64,000 nucleotides of DNA, taken from assembly GCF_963583255.1 (NCBI RefSeq), contig NC_084819.1:3107501-3171500 (forward strand), in the 5' to 3' direction. Below the pieces are notes generated by a model that worked only from the letters and a program-made list of their open reading frames with translations, was not told the DNA's origin and did not search any database. Position numbers and translations under genes: made by a program. This DNA comes from Pyrus communis (taxonomy: Eukaryota; Streptophyta; Magnoliopsida; Rosales; Rosaceae). The first letter of the stretch is position 1, and the number at the start of each line of letters is the position of its first letter. This document shows, in pieces, positions 1 to 10,760 of the stretch.

Positions 1-202
1 CTTGCATGCAATATAGTATGTATATAGATAATCTCATAAGCTGAAAGAAAAAAGTAGAGAGATTTGATCACTGATCAGATAACTGAACCAAACTAATATC
101 CAAAACAAACAACTGAGAAAACGAAAAATAGACTGTAGTTATTGATTATAACAAAATAAAGAAAGTGCCAAAACTAATGGAGCTATAGCTAGCATCCATG
201 GC
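1..202. repeat. 3' flank of CLE copy A, duplicated at 33510-33720
   Basis: The segment downstream of CLE copy A (TATAGTATGTATATAGAT, then the AAGCTGAAAGAAAA block and a run into the stop codon) recurs with few changes at about 33510-33720 beside copy B. A third, shorter copy of the gene-proximal part lies at 34114-34228. It is the 3' untranslated region of the gene, and its presence shows that the duplication covered more than the coding sequence. Confidence 0.85.
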
Positions 203-922
203 TTAATTATCCAATAAGCGTCTTGAGTGAGGTTTCCGATGAACATTGGCTTCCGTGGCCGAAGAAGGTGATGGCAGTTCCTCAGGAGACTCTTCATGAT
301 TTGGACCAGAAGGCACAAGCCTCATAAGATCATAATTTGCACGTGAAGATGGTGGTGGTGGAGTATATACCTTGGAAGGGGGCTCTTCAGGAGACTCTTC
401 ATGCCCAGAAGGCACAAGCCTCATATTAAGATCATAATTTGGAAGTTCATCCAACACTTCTACAGGCGGTTGGACGAAGTGATGTAGAGGGTTTGGACCG
501 GTAGGAACCTGCCTCTTTGATTCATAATTTGCAGGATCATCCAACACTTGTACGGGCGGTTGGACGAAGTGATGTAGAGGATTTGGACCGGTAGGAACCT
601 GCCTCTTTGATTCATAATTTGCAGGATCATCCAACACTTGTACGGGCGGTTGGACGAAGTGATGTAGAGGATTTGGACCGGTAGGAACCTGCCTCTTTGA
701 TTCATAATTTGCAGGATCATCCAACACTTCTACAGGCGGTTGGACGAAGTGATGTAGAGGGTTTGGACCGGTAGGAACCTGCCTCTTGATCCAATACTTC
801 AAGAGTCGATGTTGCTCAGCAAGTTTGGTGGACTGTTTGTTTGGGGATCCTTGATCGCCAAAACAAGAAGAAGATAGAAAGAGAAGGCAAGTAACAAACA
901 TGTGGGTCTTAGAAAACTCCAT
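203..922 (-). CDS. Multi-domain CLE peptide precursor (copy A)
   Basis: Predicted secreted precursor of CLE signalling peptides, 239 residues from the Met at 922. An upstream in-frame Met at 964 would add 14 residues before the signal peptide; I prefer 922 because it puts MEFSK directly ahead of a hydrophobic signal sequence (about residues 8-22) and is shared with the paralogue at 34468. Four exact CLE cores RQVPTGPNPLHH lie at residues 47-58, 77-88, 107-118 and 137-148, each preceded by a Lys and separated by an 18-residue acidic, Pro-containing spacer. Two decayed cores starting RLVPSG follow at about 168 and 201, next to a PPPP tract. CLE peptides are cut out as 12-13-mers and bind LRR receptor kinases at the cell surface. 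The core is closest to the CLE40 type (RQVPTG). Most plant CLE precursors hold one core near the C-terminus; multi-core forms are known but uncommon. No intron is needed. The receptor and tissue cannot be inferred. Confidence 0.9.
   Translation of the reverse strand: MEFSKTHMFVTCLLFLSSSCFGDQGSPNKQSTKLAEQHRLLKYWIKRQVPTGPNPLHHFVQPPVEVLDDPANYESKRQVPTGPNPLHHFVQPPVQVLDDPANYESKRQVPTGPNPLHHFVQPPVQVLDDPANYESKRQVPTGPNPLHHFVQPPVEVLDELPNYDLNMRLVPSGHEESPEEPPSKVYTPPPPSSRANYDLMRLVPSGPNHEESPEELPSPSSATEANVHRKPHSRRLLDN
451..784 (-). repeat. 90-bp tandem repeat encoding CLE core plus spacer
   Basis: Four copies of a 90-bp in-frame unit, the last truncated. Units at 541-630 and 631-720 are identical. The unit at 451-540 differs from them at three positions and matches the partial unit at 721 over the shared part. 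The order is therefore X-Y-Y-X, which points to recent expansion or gene conversion within the coding repeat. Confidence 0.95.
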
Positions 923-964
923 ATTTTGATTGTTTGATGGCCATTTGAACAGCCAACTACACAC

Positions 965-1424
965 CTTCTTATGGTGTTTCGATTTTTTTATTTTTCATTT
1001 TTTGGGTTAATTAAGGGTTGCTTGACCTATAATTCAACATGATTCGCTACCCATTTAGGAACGAGATTTTCTGTTCCATTAATTTCGTGCTCTAGGATTT
1101 CAATCCCATCATGTACTTAAATGATAATTTTCAGACTATTGTTAATGTAAAACATTTAGATTCGATCTTTCATTCCAGAAGTAATTTATTTGGCATAAGA
1201 AGGATCCACTTTTCCTCCAATATTTTTTTTTCAACTAAGCATTTGTGGCTTTTTCAAATTTTTATTCGTTTTTTTTTTTTTTTTTTTTTAACAAACGATA
1301 TCGTTAGCAGGTTAAATTGTTAATTGTTAGGAGGAGGCGATTGGTGGGAATGCAACCCGTATCATAGTACATAGACATAATTGCTTGCCACCGTTACAGT
1401 AAAGCAAAAGTAAAACGTGGATAT
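965..1424. other. Upstream region of CLE copy A, no gene seen
   Basis: AT-rich upstream sequence with T runs. Similarity to the upstream side of CLE copy B stops at about 957, so the TATA-like box present upstream of copy B (34513-34521) has no counterpart here. No open reading frame here looks real. Confidence 0.5.
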
Positions 1425-1676
1425 GAATCAAAGCTGATTTCCTAGTTAAATTGACACGCATTGAAGGCTCTTAATTCGAAGCGGAAGGCGAAAAATCAAA
1501 TCCAAAAAAAAATAACCGTGGAGGGGAAGAATGAGAAAGGACATTAAAGGTGTTGCTATGTTTTTTTTAAAAAAAAAACTACTATGTTGTGAGAATAAAT
1601 AGTTCTAAAATAAAATTGTTCAATGTTATGTAATTTTTTTTTAAAAGTGATTTTAACAAAACAAAAATCAGTGTCT

Positions 1677-1936
1677 TGTTGCAGTCATATTTAGAATAGG
1701 AATGTGATTGTGTAAATCCTAAAGAATCTGGGAAAGTATTATATATTCCTATTAAGAGTAGATTACCTATTCAATGTTGTAATCCTAAAGGGAAAGATTT
1801 TACCCTTTCTACTACTATAAATAAAGGCACAATGGTTTAAATCAAGCACACCTCACAATTAAATCAATCTCTCTTCTCTCTCAATATTGCCGAACCCCTC
1901 TCTCCCTAGATCATTCAATCAAATAGGCCTACAAAA
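1677..1936 (+). mobile_element. Probable Copia-type solo LTR remnant
   Basis: A 260-bp segment starts TGTTGCAG, has a TATA-like box (CTATAAATAAAGG at about 1816) followed by a pyrimidine-rich leader, and reaches CCTACA near 1932. TGTCT occurs immediately before it (1672-1676) and again at 1937-1941, a plausible 5-bp target duplication. The right end lacks a clean CA terminus, so the boundary is uncertain. No internal region or primer-binding site adjoins it. Confidence 0.45.
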
Positions 1937-2204
1937 TGTCTGAGTATTTAGAAAACTTTAATATAAATATTCAATGATGAAAAAGGATATAGTATTGATG
2001 CAATATAATAGTTGCTAAAGAAAATAATGCAAAGGTAGAGATTATAATTTTGTAAAAGATGTGGAAGTATACTTATCATTTGAAAATTTCATTAAATAGG
2101 CATTGTTCACTATGCTTAAAAAAAAAAAAAAAAAAAAACATTAGAAGCATGATAGACCCTGCTTCTACTTTTCTATGATTTTCTACCGTCATTGACAATA
2201 ATTT

Positions 2205-2372
2205 TTTTTTTTTTTAGTACATCAATATTTTATACTAAGGAGAGAGGAAGTTCGACTAAGTCACACAATTGACAATCTAATTTGGTATCGAATTCGTCAT
2301 CCACAAGATTCGAACCTAAGACCTTTCACTTTCAAATCAAGAGAAATATCATTAAACCGTAATAATTAATGG
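2205..2372 (-). mobile_element. tRNA-derived SINE-like copy
   Basis: On the minus strand this reads from a box-A-like start through CTTAGGTTCGAAT (box B-like) to a terminal A run (T run at 2199-2215 on the plus strand). Related copies lie at 28195-28335 (minus) and 43575-43705 (plus). The shared block around the GGTTCGA motif is what links them. Confidence 0.5.
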
Positions 2373-3182
2373 CTATTGACAATAATTTAAAAAAAAAAAA
2401 AAAAAAACAGGCTTTTTTTGTTTTGTTTTACCAAACACATTTGGTTCACCAGATTTTTTAATAAGCTTTTTTTTTTTTTTAAAGAAAGAAAAAGAAAAAA
2501 TAAAAAGACACCACAACCCTAAAGCAGCCCTAAAATGGTGAGAAATTTTTTCAATATAATGCCTAATGCTAGTTTAAGGGAATTAACAAGCAAAAGTAAT
2601 GTCCCCAAACTTCAAGGCTTAACATTGATAGACCCAAACACTAAACCGTGTCTTAAGTCTTCCCAAGGCATAGAGCATTTATTGGAGGATCGCACAGCAA
2701 ACCGTGAAGCCTTAAATCAATGAAGAGGAATTTGGAGTATTAGACATTGAAGTTTTGTACAATTCGATCTTTGGTCATTGAATAAAAAATTCCGAAATAT
2801 CGGTCTCTGAGCTCATTATAATATGGAGCAATTGAAAAACTTAGGGACGAAAGCTCCAATTGAACCAAAGCACATGATCAACTCTCCAAATTTCACTTTC
2901 ATTTTATGATAATAAAATCAAAGGGTATGGATGTGAATATCATCCTCGAGGGATTTAATCACACACAAGATTAAATACCTAGTTGTTTTATAGGATTAAC
3001 TACAAGTTTTGTTCCCTTAAATGAAGAACATTTTCCTGCCGAGAAAAGAAGTATAAATACATAACTCCCAAATTCTCCCCAAAGCTCGGATGCGAGTTTG
3101 AGGCAATTTGGCAACAAAAAAAGGGTTTTATGCGGCAACTTGACACAAAATGCAGTCACATAACTTGCACATATCACAATGT

Positions 3183-3275
3183 AATAACAACAACAAAGCC
3201 TTATCCCACCAAGTGGGGTTGGCTATATGAATCATAGAACGTCATAGCGCTTAGTTTTGTTGCACAACACAATGT
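3183..3275 (-). mobile_element. 3' tail of an RTE-type LINE or a SINE sharing it
   Basis: The segment with AACAACAACAAAGCCTTATC, CCACCAAGTGGGG and GGCTATATGAATC is, on the minus strand, the common plant 3' end that closes with (TTG)n, as in RTE-clade LINEs. A second copy is at 43712-43803. Only the tail is present. Confidence 0.55.
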
Positions 3276-5759
3276 AACAAATAATATAATTTACCTCCAA
3301 GTTCTAAATTAGAAAATAAAAACCAACTGAAATTTAATTGCGTTTTAATTCTCAGTTCTTACATATTCATCGACTCGTCTCAAACAAAGAAGGCTAAGCA
3401 AGACTAAGACAATGAACACATGTTTGGTCCACAATATTCATGTGCAATATGCATATAAATGATCATGAAAACATGGATAAAGATAACAGAATAAACGGAA
3501 ACTAACCCCAATAAATATACATATGTAACAACTTTTAACAAAAATGAGTACCCATAAATGATACAGAAACAAAATAATATAAATTACCCCGTGTTGAACT
3601 GTTGATATGTACAGACTTTGTTATATGCTTGGTGATCGCCGTAACCAACACCTTGAAGAACTATCTCTTAGCTTTAATATGTTGCCAATGCTCCCGAAAT
3701 TACAACCACCTGCAGCATACCGACGTTACCAATAACATAAACATACCTTTCAATTTTTCTAACATATCGATTTTGGCAAGTATCTCATCATCAAATCAAA
3801 GTTACAAGCCATTCTCTCGAGGTTCATGCAGTAGAATAAAATAATGAGTTTGTATTAGACAGTGAACGGATAGGCGGGAGTACAAATTTGATGTCATGGA
3901 TATTGAATTTATTCCGCCACGTTCTAGACCATCCATTTAAGAGGTGAAGTCTCTGCATCATATGCATGCATGAAAAGAAAAGTGAAGAATGATACTTCTC
4001 TATAATTCTTATAATGGCACCCCATAACTAGCCACCGAACTTCTTGGATTGTGGCGGGTTGAGTTGAGAATCACCTAATTGCCATGTTAATTGACCAACT
4101 CAAATGCAATGAGGAAGTTAAAATCATTCCATATAGCACACATAAAACTTCCATGTATGTACGTGTGTGTATAGACCTTATAAACGTGTATCCCTTTTGA
4201 TGGGGAGTCAAATCGGTATCCTGTAAACTAGGAACTTTATTTATGCATTATGTATGTACATCTGTATGCATGTTTGTGTGTGTGTGAACCGCGCTAAGAA
4301 TAAAACAAAAGAGAGGCAGACTGCACTATGAGATCTAGTAACACCTTATGTTTTTCTAAACAGAGATCATGTAATGCTCCAATCTTACCATATTCATTCT
4401 CATTTGGAACAATGGTATACGCTATCGATGCTTCAACCCTTGGGCCATATGCACTTCACGAGCTCACTGGATAAGAAAGGCAGACAGTTAACAAATGTAC
4501 AATGATGATTATACTACACATACAATGTGGATTACTCAAGATACTGATTATCCAAACAATGGGGTGTAGAAGAGAGAGAGTGCTCAACAAGTCTAACATC
4601 CCATGTGGATGAATTTATTAGTGTGCAAATGAATTGGTAAACTTCTGGCTCGAATTTGTGTCAATAACAGAGATATCCAGAATTTTCCAGGTCATCACAT
4701 TCGATCTTGGATATGAATCAAACCGATTTCCCAGTAAAATTGACACACATTGAAGACTCTTCAAAACGGAAGGCGAAAAACCGAATCCGAAAAAAAAGGT
4801 GGAAGGAGAAGAATGAAAAGGACAATAAAAAGGTGAGAAAAAAAATTCAATATAATGCAGAATGCTAGTTTAAGAGAATTAACAAGCAAAAGTTATATCA
4901 CTAAATTCAAGGGTTAAAATTGATAGACCCAAATACTAAGCCTTGTACTAAGTTTTCTTAAGGCACAGGACGTTAACTGGAGGATCATACAACAAATTGT
5001 GAAGCCCTAGATTGGATACATAGCCAGCCTGCCCAGGTTTTTAAGCCACATTTGAGCCAAGAATATCGTGCAAAATGTGAAGGCCTAAATCAGTTGCACA
5101 ATAAGAATGTCCCAGATTTCTTAAGGCATGGGGCATTAAATGGCATGAAACCTTTCCTTTTGCTAGGCTAATTTAAGAATCAAAATTGACCTCGTCTGGC
5201 AAAGCATGATAAAGCTAGGAATTCAAAGTTCTCTCTTTTTTCTCTGTTTGGTGATTGCATTTGCAAAAGGCCATTAACAACTACATGTGCGCAAATGGGC
5301 AAAAATTAGAAAGTTAATGCACAAGTCAGGAGTTTGTGCATCATTTCATGTGTAATACATCAAAACCTAACTTTGTTTGGATAGTAAGAAGCATTCCGAA
5401 CGCAAGTGGATGAACTCATTCATTATGTGATTAGAATAAGATTTTCTTTGATAATAAGAACGTTATCAGAAAAAAATACACAAAGAAGAGGCCTTCCCAA
5501 ATGTTAAAAGACAAGCAAAAAGAAAGGTGCATCATCTTTCAAATAAAAGTAAAAGTGTATAGTGAAGAAAAATGCTCCTAGGAGGCTAAAAGATACAAAT
5601 TCAAAGGCATTTTTAATGGTTCTAAACTTTCTGTGATGACATAACGGCCATATCACCTAATATAAATGATTTTATATCCGTACTCACACCAAAAAAATGA
5701 ATTCAAAAACCTATCATGGTATCAGAACACCACTATCAATCACATGGTTAAAAGATACT
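3276..5759. other. Intergenic, no gene seen
   Basis: Apart from the duplicated block at 4705-5030, I find no supported gene, RNA gene or clear element here. Short open frames, such as 80 codons at 3602, have no recognisable content and AT-driven composition. Confidence 0.5.
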
Positions 5760-8700
5760 TCAGAAAACCTTAGAGATCAGCCGCACGGATCTTCTAGGAA
5801 GGACTTTCCTAGTAATATGCTTCCTACTTGTTAAATTCTTTGCATCCGGATTACCATAGCCACTTTGAAGTTCACCTTCTATATGTTTCCTCTTTCTGGA
5901 AAGTTCTTCATTAGATTCCAAATTATCGTAACAGAAACTGTTCTTCTCAACTGAACTGGTTAACTGTGAGCATCTGCAAGGTGGGACAAGGTATAGAAGA
6001 TAAGACAATTGCATATTATAATTAACAAGAACTTTTGGTTTAAAGAGAGCTTACTCTGGACTATCCCTCCCATTTGTGATGTTGTTCCTCTCCTGAAAAC
6101 GGTAGTATGTTATTCCAAATCTATAACGTGACTGAAATTTATAAGCACAAAACAAACCCGTATACATTCATCCATGTTCATGCAAGCAAACACCTACACT
6201 AGAATACAAGGAGCAGAAATAAGACTTTGATGTTTAATCTTTGAAAGAAATTATTTTAATCATCAAAACCATGGTTACCTAATGATTTTGTTTTCCACGT
6301 GTGCATTATGCAGAAGCAATATATTTATATAGAACAAAAAGAGGATATGCAAGAGATAAAACAAACTTTGGATTCTTAGAAATTTTATTAACTGTTCACG
6401 TCAAATAAAACTGAATAGAGAGTTAGATTGACAATCAACAACCAAATTGTTGTAATTTAAGTAAATTTCTCTACAGTTGAAAAGAAAAAACTAATAACAG
6501 AGGATTGCAAATTAATATTAAAAACCAGCAAAATATGGAAAATGCTGGCATTTCATGATATTCAATTAGTCATAAAGAAAAAGACATCAATACATGGCAG
6601 AACAGTCCATTGCCATCATCAGATAGAAAATACAAATAACAAATCTTGAATAAACATTCAATTTGTTCCTCACAGTAGGAAAAAAATTGCAGTAAAACAG
6701 CAGAGGGCATGAAATAAATAAAATCTGTTGTTTAAATAGAAATCTTGAAGAGGTAATAACTTTATGTGCCATCCAAACACAAAGAATCTCCAACCACAAC
6801 ATACTCTTTTATCAGTTAAGTTAAAGCATAAGGATACTATCTTTTCTTTTTTACCCTCAACACAATATTCAATTTGAAGTATAGGGGTCCAGTATACAAC
6901 TTTATTATCTAGTGTAGCTTATCTTGAACTTCACCATGATGTGAGAATTTTGAAAACAAAGAACAAATAAAACGAAAACAACAGTAAAGTACATAAACAT
7001 CTAAAAAGAATCACAAACATTTTACTAAAACATCAATGATAAAACAAAATGTAGAAGTCTAAGGAATCAATAAATATGACAATGCATTATTTTTTCAGTA
7101 CACCCGCAATCATGTGACAGATAGTGGAAACAGGACCATACCCACGCTTCAGCAGATTTTGGCACGTAGTTCCCCAGCAGATCAGGAACCTGCTCACATG
7201 AGCTGACTATTCCAAGTTCTGTTTCTAAATTGTCCTTTTGTACAAACAGACCCACCAATCCTCCATTTCCACAAGGTGAACATGATATGTCTTTGGAGCA
7301 ACTCACAACCTCTGATGACTGCATCTCTATAGAAGCAACAGCTGAGTATCCAGGATATACCACACTAAGGTTGACAGGGCTATAATCATTCTGCAGGATT
7401 GGATTCGGACAATTATTGAGGTTTGAATTTTGATGCTCCATTATGACAGGACTTAATTGAACTTTTGATAATGAGTTGACAGCAGGAGCACAGATGGACT
7501 TCTGGAAATTATTAAGGACATTTGAATCAAGCTTGATTAAAGAGCCATCTTTAGCAAAGGAATGAGCAGCAGAAATTATCTGCTTCTGTGGAACCGAGTC
7601 AAGTTTAGATGAGACAAGTGCTTGATCTTCCACTAAATGCTCTGACACGTCTGCAGCCATGTTGCACGATCTTACTGCTGAGGTTACTGAAGTTTCAGCT
7701 AGTTTAACAGAATGATCAAGGCCCACATTGTCACTTTTTGTCGGTTCTTTATCTTCAATGTACCCATAATTTATGTTCTGTATGAAGGAACTTCTCTTTT
7801 CTTTATCACCTTTTCCAATGCACCCAAGGTCCTCATAAAGACTCATAGACTTGTTTCTGTGCACATTTTGACATGTGCAAACCTCACTTTTGAACCTCTT
7901 AGTCCACTCAGATAGGCTCGAATTGAAGTCAACATAAAGATTAATCCCCTCTTCTGACCTAACATGAAACTCAAAAGAAGAGGAAGGAACTTGTGTAGGA
8001 GTTTCCACGGAACAATCAACAGCAGTTTGAGCAGGGTATGCGCTGAAATTTATCTCCCTACTTTCAGTTTCAGGCACATTTTCCATGGTTCTATCTCTTG
8101 CCAAACCCAAAGAATCGTCAACTGAGTATTTTCTTGGGTACTCATTATGGCTAAGACCATTCCCGTTGCATTGAGCATAAAAATTCCCCCAAAGATTATA
8201 CATTGGACCACCAAAACCTTCCTGTAACACATAAGAAGAATTTCCTGAGAAATCATTTAATCCTTTGAAATTCAAGACATTTATCATATAATAAAGTCCA
8301 AGCCCTAAGGCCATCTCCAGCCAAGGGCTATAGGCCACGATCGATTTTTCAAAGCAGAAATTGTTGGTTGTTTTGCTAACATTGATCACACTCTTCTAAA
8401 TAGAAGAATTGGTTTAGGTATGGGTGAGAGCAGTGAGGGCTTTTGTACATTTAGCCCTAAAATTGACAAAATCAGTCTCCAACCATAGGTCTAAAGGGAA
8501 TCATGCTAAGTCTGGCCCCAGGGCAGGCAACATGGAACCCCCCGGGCAGGCTAAGTTTGGCCCCAAAAAGTAATAAAATATAAAGGGTATAAAATATAGC
8601 CCTGCATGGTTGGAGATGGAAAAATTTAGCCCTAAAGTAAGTAGTCTTTAAAATATTAATTTTTGGAGGGCAGAAACAAGGCCAAGGGCTACGTTTAGCC

Positions 8701-8929
8701 CTCCATGACTGGAGGTGGCTTAAGAGTCCAAGTTTTCTGTATGAAATTTGAATAGGCTAAAATCTTTGAATGTCATCTTTTGTAAGTGTGATGTGAAAAT
8801 ACTGGAGCACTCCATTCATGCAGCACTCACAATTAGCTGAAACATGGACTATACAAGGACAGACTAACAGATCCAACAATAAGCATAAAAACATGGGTAC
8901 AGTTGGAAAGTGTTCCGATTTATGTCTCT

Positions 8930-8974
<45 letters not shown>

Positions 8975-9351
8975 CCATGACGAGAATCCAAACGTTGCAT
9001 TATTTTTCGCTTTCAGTTAACCCTGTAAACTTCATTTAACGGTTTGTAAATTCCCATTTGAAGCAAATGATTGGCCAGCTCAAGCTCCCACCTCATTAAT
9101 TATCGACAAATGGGAGCATTCCCATGAGAAATTGGAGGATATCATGAAAATGTTATAGTCCATAACGTAATATTAAATCGAATGATAGTAGGATATCATT
9201 AGCCTGAAAAATGTACCTGTAAGTAAGCAATCAGAGACATTGCCAAATCCGAATGCGATTTATTTGCAGGCAAGCCATATCTTTTGCACAATGTTTGAAG
9301 CTCTTTCCTTGAGAGGTTGTAATAAAAATCCTCATTCCCGTTGTTCGCCAT
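5760..9351 (-). CDS. SAP-domain protein, four coding exons
   Basis: Predicted join on the minus strand: 9351-9217, 8221-7190, 6092-6055, 5973-5760 (1,419 nt, 472 codons plus stop). All junctions are GT-AG and in phase. Exon 1 begins MANNGNEDFYYN and holds a SAP-like helix-extension-helix (SRKELQTLCKRYGLPAN, residues 14-30, with the second helix to 45). SAP domains bind DNA, usually AT-rich matrix-attachment DNA. Exon 2 is long, polar and low in recognisable motifs. Exon 3 is a 38-nt micro-exon. The C-terminus is strongly basic (SRKRKH, then RKVLPRRSVRL), consistent with nuclear localisation. The exon 2 frame remains open beyond its donor at 7189 and upstream into intron 1, so an unspliced reading gives a misleading 440-residue protein. 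I do not recognise an orthologue name. The last exon might instead splice at AAG/GTTTTC near its end. Confidence 0.75.
8303..8722. mobile_element. MITE in intron 1 of the SAP gene
   Basis: About 420 bp bounded by inverted ends: CTAAGGCCATCTCCAGCC on the left and GACTGGAGGTGGCTTAAG on the right. TTTAGCCCTAAA blocks recur inside. A related element is at 60085-60890 (end GGTTGGAGATGGCCTTAG). Its left end overlaps the false upstream extension of the exon 2 reading frame. Confidence 0.7.
8933..8973. repeat. (TA)n microsatellite
   Basis: About 20 uninterrupted AT dinucleotides inside intron 1 of the SAP gene. Confidence 0.95.
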
Positions 9352-9355
9352 CAAT

Positions 9356-9960
9356 CTACATCAGAAAAATGTAAGAACAAGGATCTCGTTTAAGGGCACA
9401 TCATTAGGGTTTCAATCAATTCCAGATTGTTGAGTAGTCCTAGCAAAAATGAGTACAAAAACTAAAATGAAGACATCAAACTCGAAACAAGGACGAAAAA
9501 TCGATAAAATTAACGAAACATCCGCACTAATTGCGCCACTTCCTACATGCTGAAATCGAAAAACTTCGGAAGAAGAAAGCTCTAAAATTTTAACCCTATT
9601 TGTGCTTTTGTAATGCTAATTAACCCAAATGCAACTCTAATTAGCAAAATTAAGCCCTAATTTGAACATAAACTAACAAAATTTGAATCCCTTACAGAAG
9701 ATTAGCCCCTCTGTAGCTCCTTTTCAGCTCCGTCACTTTAACTTCCTGGTGATTCTGTAAACAACCGTTTCAGAGCAACCACTGTAAATCAGAGGCCTGC
9801 AACTCTAGATATGTTTTTGGCACCACAAACAGAGCATAGCAAGTGATTTAGTTTTCACCAGCAAAGATTTTCTTCCGCTTCAGATCGACCTCCTCCCGCC
9901 CTCTCTGACTCTCTCTCTCTCTCTCTCTGACTCTCCCTCTCTGGATGCACCTTTTGTTTG
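9356..9960 (-). promoter_or_regulatory. 5' leader of the SAP gene with probable leader intron and CT tract
   Basis: Four bases before the ATG at 9351 lies a good acceptor (TTTTTCTGATGTAG). A donor, TTCT/GTAAGG, lies at 9696/9695, suggesting a 340-bp leader intron. Further upstream is a (CT)n-rich stretch at 9903-9945, seen as (GA)n on the gene strand, of the type common in plant leaders. The transcription start is not determined. Confidence 0.5.
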
Positions 9961-10059
9961 AAAAAAAGGTTCACCTGACCCACTCTCTGTCTTATTCTCT
10001 TTCTCCCGCGCCTCAAGCTGGAAATTTTCGCTCTATTGAACTTCGGTCAATGTTTGGTT

Positions 10060-10760
10060 TTGTCCTTGGAAATTACAATTAAGCCACTGTTTATCCTCTC
10101 AAAAACAATAATATTTGACTACTCACAGATGAGTGGGGACTCTTACTCAAAATTTCTTAAAATTGTTTGTTGTTAATTTATAGAATTTCGTGTTTATAAT
10201 CATAACCGTTCATATTATAAATCACCCTATAAAGATCGCATCTGCAAAAAATCAATTAAAATTAAGGTCGTTTAGTTATCAAACTATTTAAAAATAAATG
10301 ATAGATATTAGTAAAAGCATTACGAACCGTTTATGTATTTACTACAATAGATGGACTAAACGACCTTAGTTTTAATTAATTTTTTACAGAGATAATCTTT
10401 ACAGTGTAATTCATAGTATGAACGGTTTTGATCATAAACACAAAATTCTGTAATTAAAATATTAGGAATTTTGAGTATGAGTTTCTTCATCTTTGAGTAG
10501 CAAAGTATTGTTCTTTAAAAAATTGTAGAAATGATTCTTTAACTTTAATGCAGTTAGAGCGGTGATCCTTTAACTAAAAATTCATGGTCATTATTCTCTT
10601 AATTCATCAAAATGCAGAGTTATAGTCATTTTCGTCAACTCAGTCATAATTTTGTCAAAATGAGTCATGTTGGATTGGAAAGACCATTGCTACAATTGGA
10701 TTAAAGTTGAGGGATCATTGTTCCAATTAGGCTAAAGTCAAGATTTTAAAAGACGTTAAG
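10060..10760. repeat. Duplicated MITE-rich block, copy 1 (copy 2 at 11985-12690)
   Basis: Two direct copies share a foldback unit (ACCGTTCATATTATAAATCA, AGGTCGTTTAGTTATCAAAC and its inverse AAACGACCTTAGTTTTAATT), followed by a second unit (GCGGTGATCCTT, TTGGATTGGAA, GGATCATTG). They flank the 10745-11820 foldback element, so this is a local duplication or two insertions of the same composite. No gene is present. Confidence 0.7.

Larger units (their letters stand above)
1425..2725. repeat. Duplicated segment, copy 1 (split); copy 2 at 4705-5030
   Basis: Positions 1425-1545 match 4705-4835, and 2525-2725 match 4845-5030. The two halves are adjacent in the second copy but separated here by about 980 bp, so this copy carries later insertions (1546-2524). 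The 62-residue open frame at 2535-2723 is not preserved in the second copy, so I do not call it a gene. Confidence 0.65.

Noticed and set aside
7067..8389. Single-exon 440-residue protein
   Set aside because: Its N-terminal part runs into a MITE and its C-terminal part runs past a good donor. The spliced four-exon model with the SAP exon fits better.
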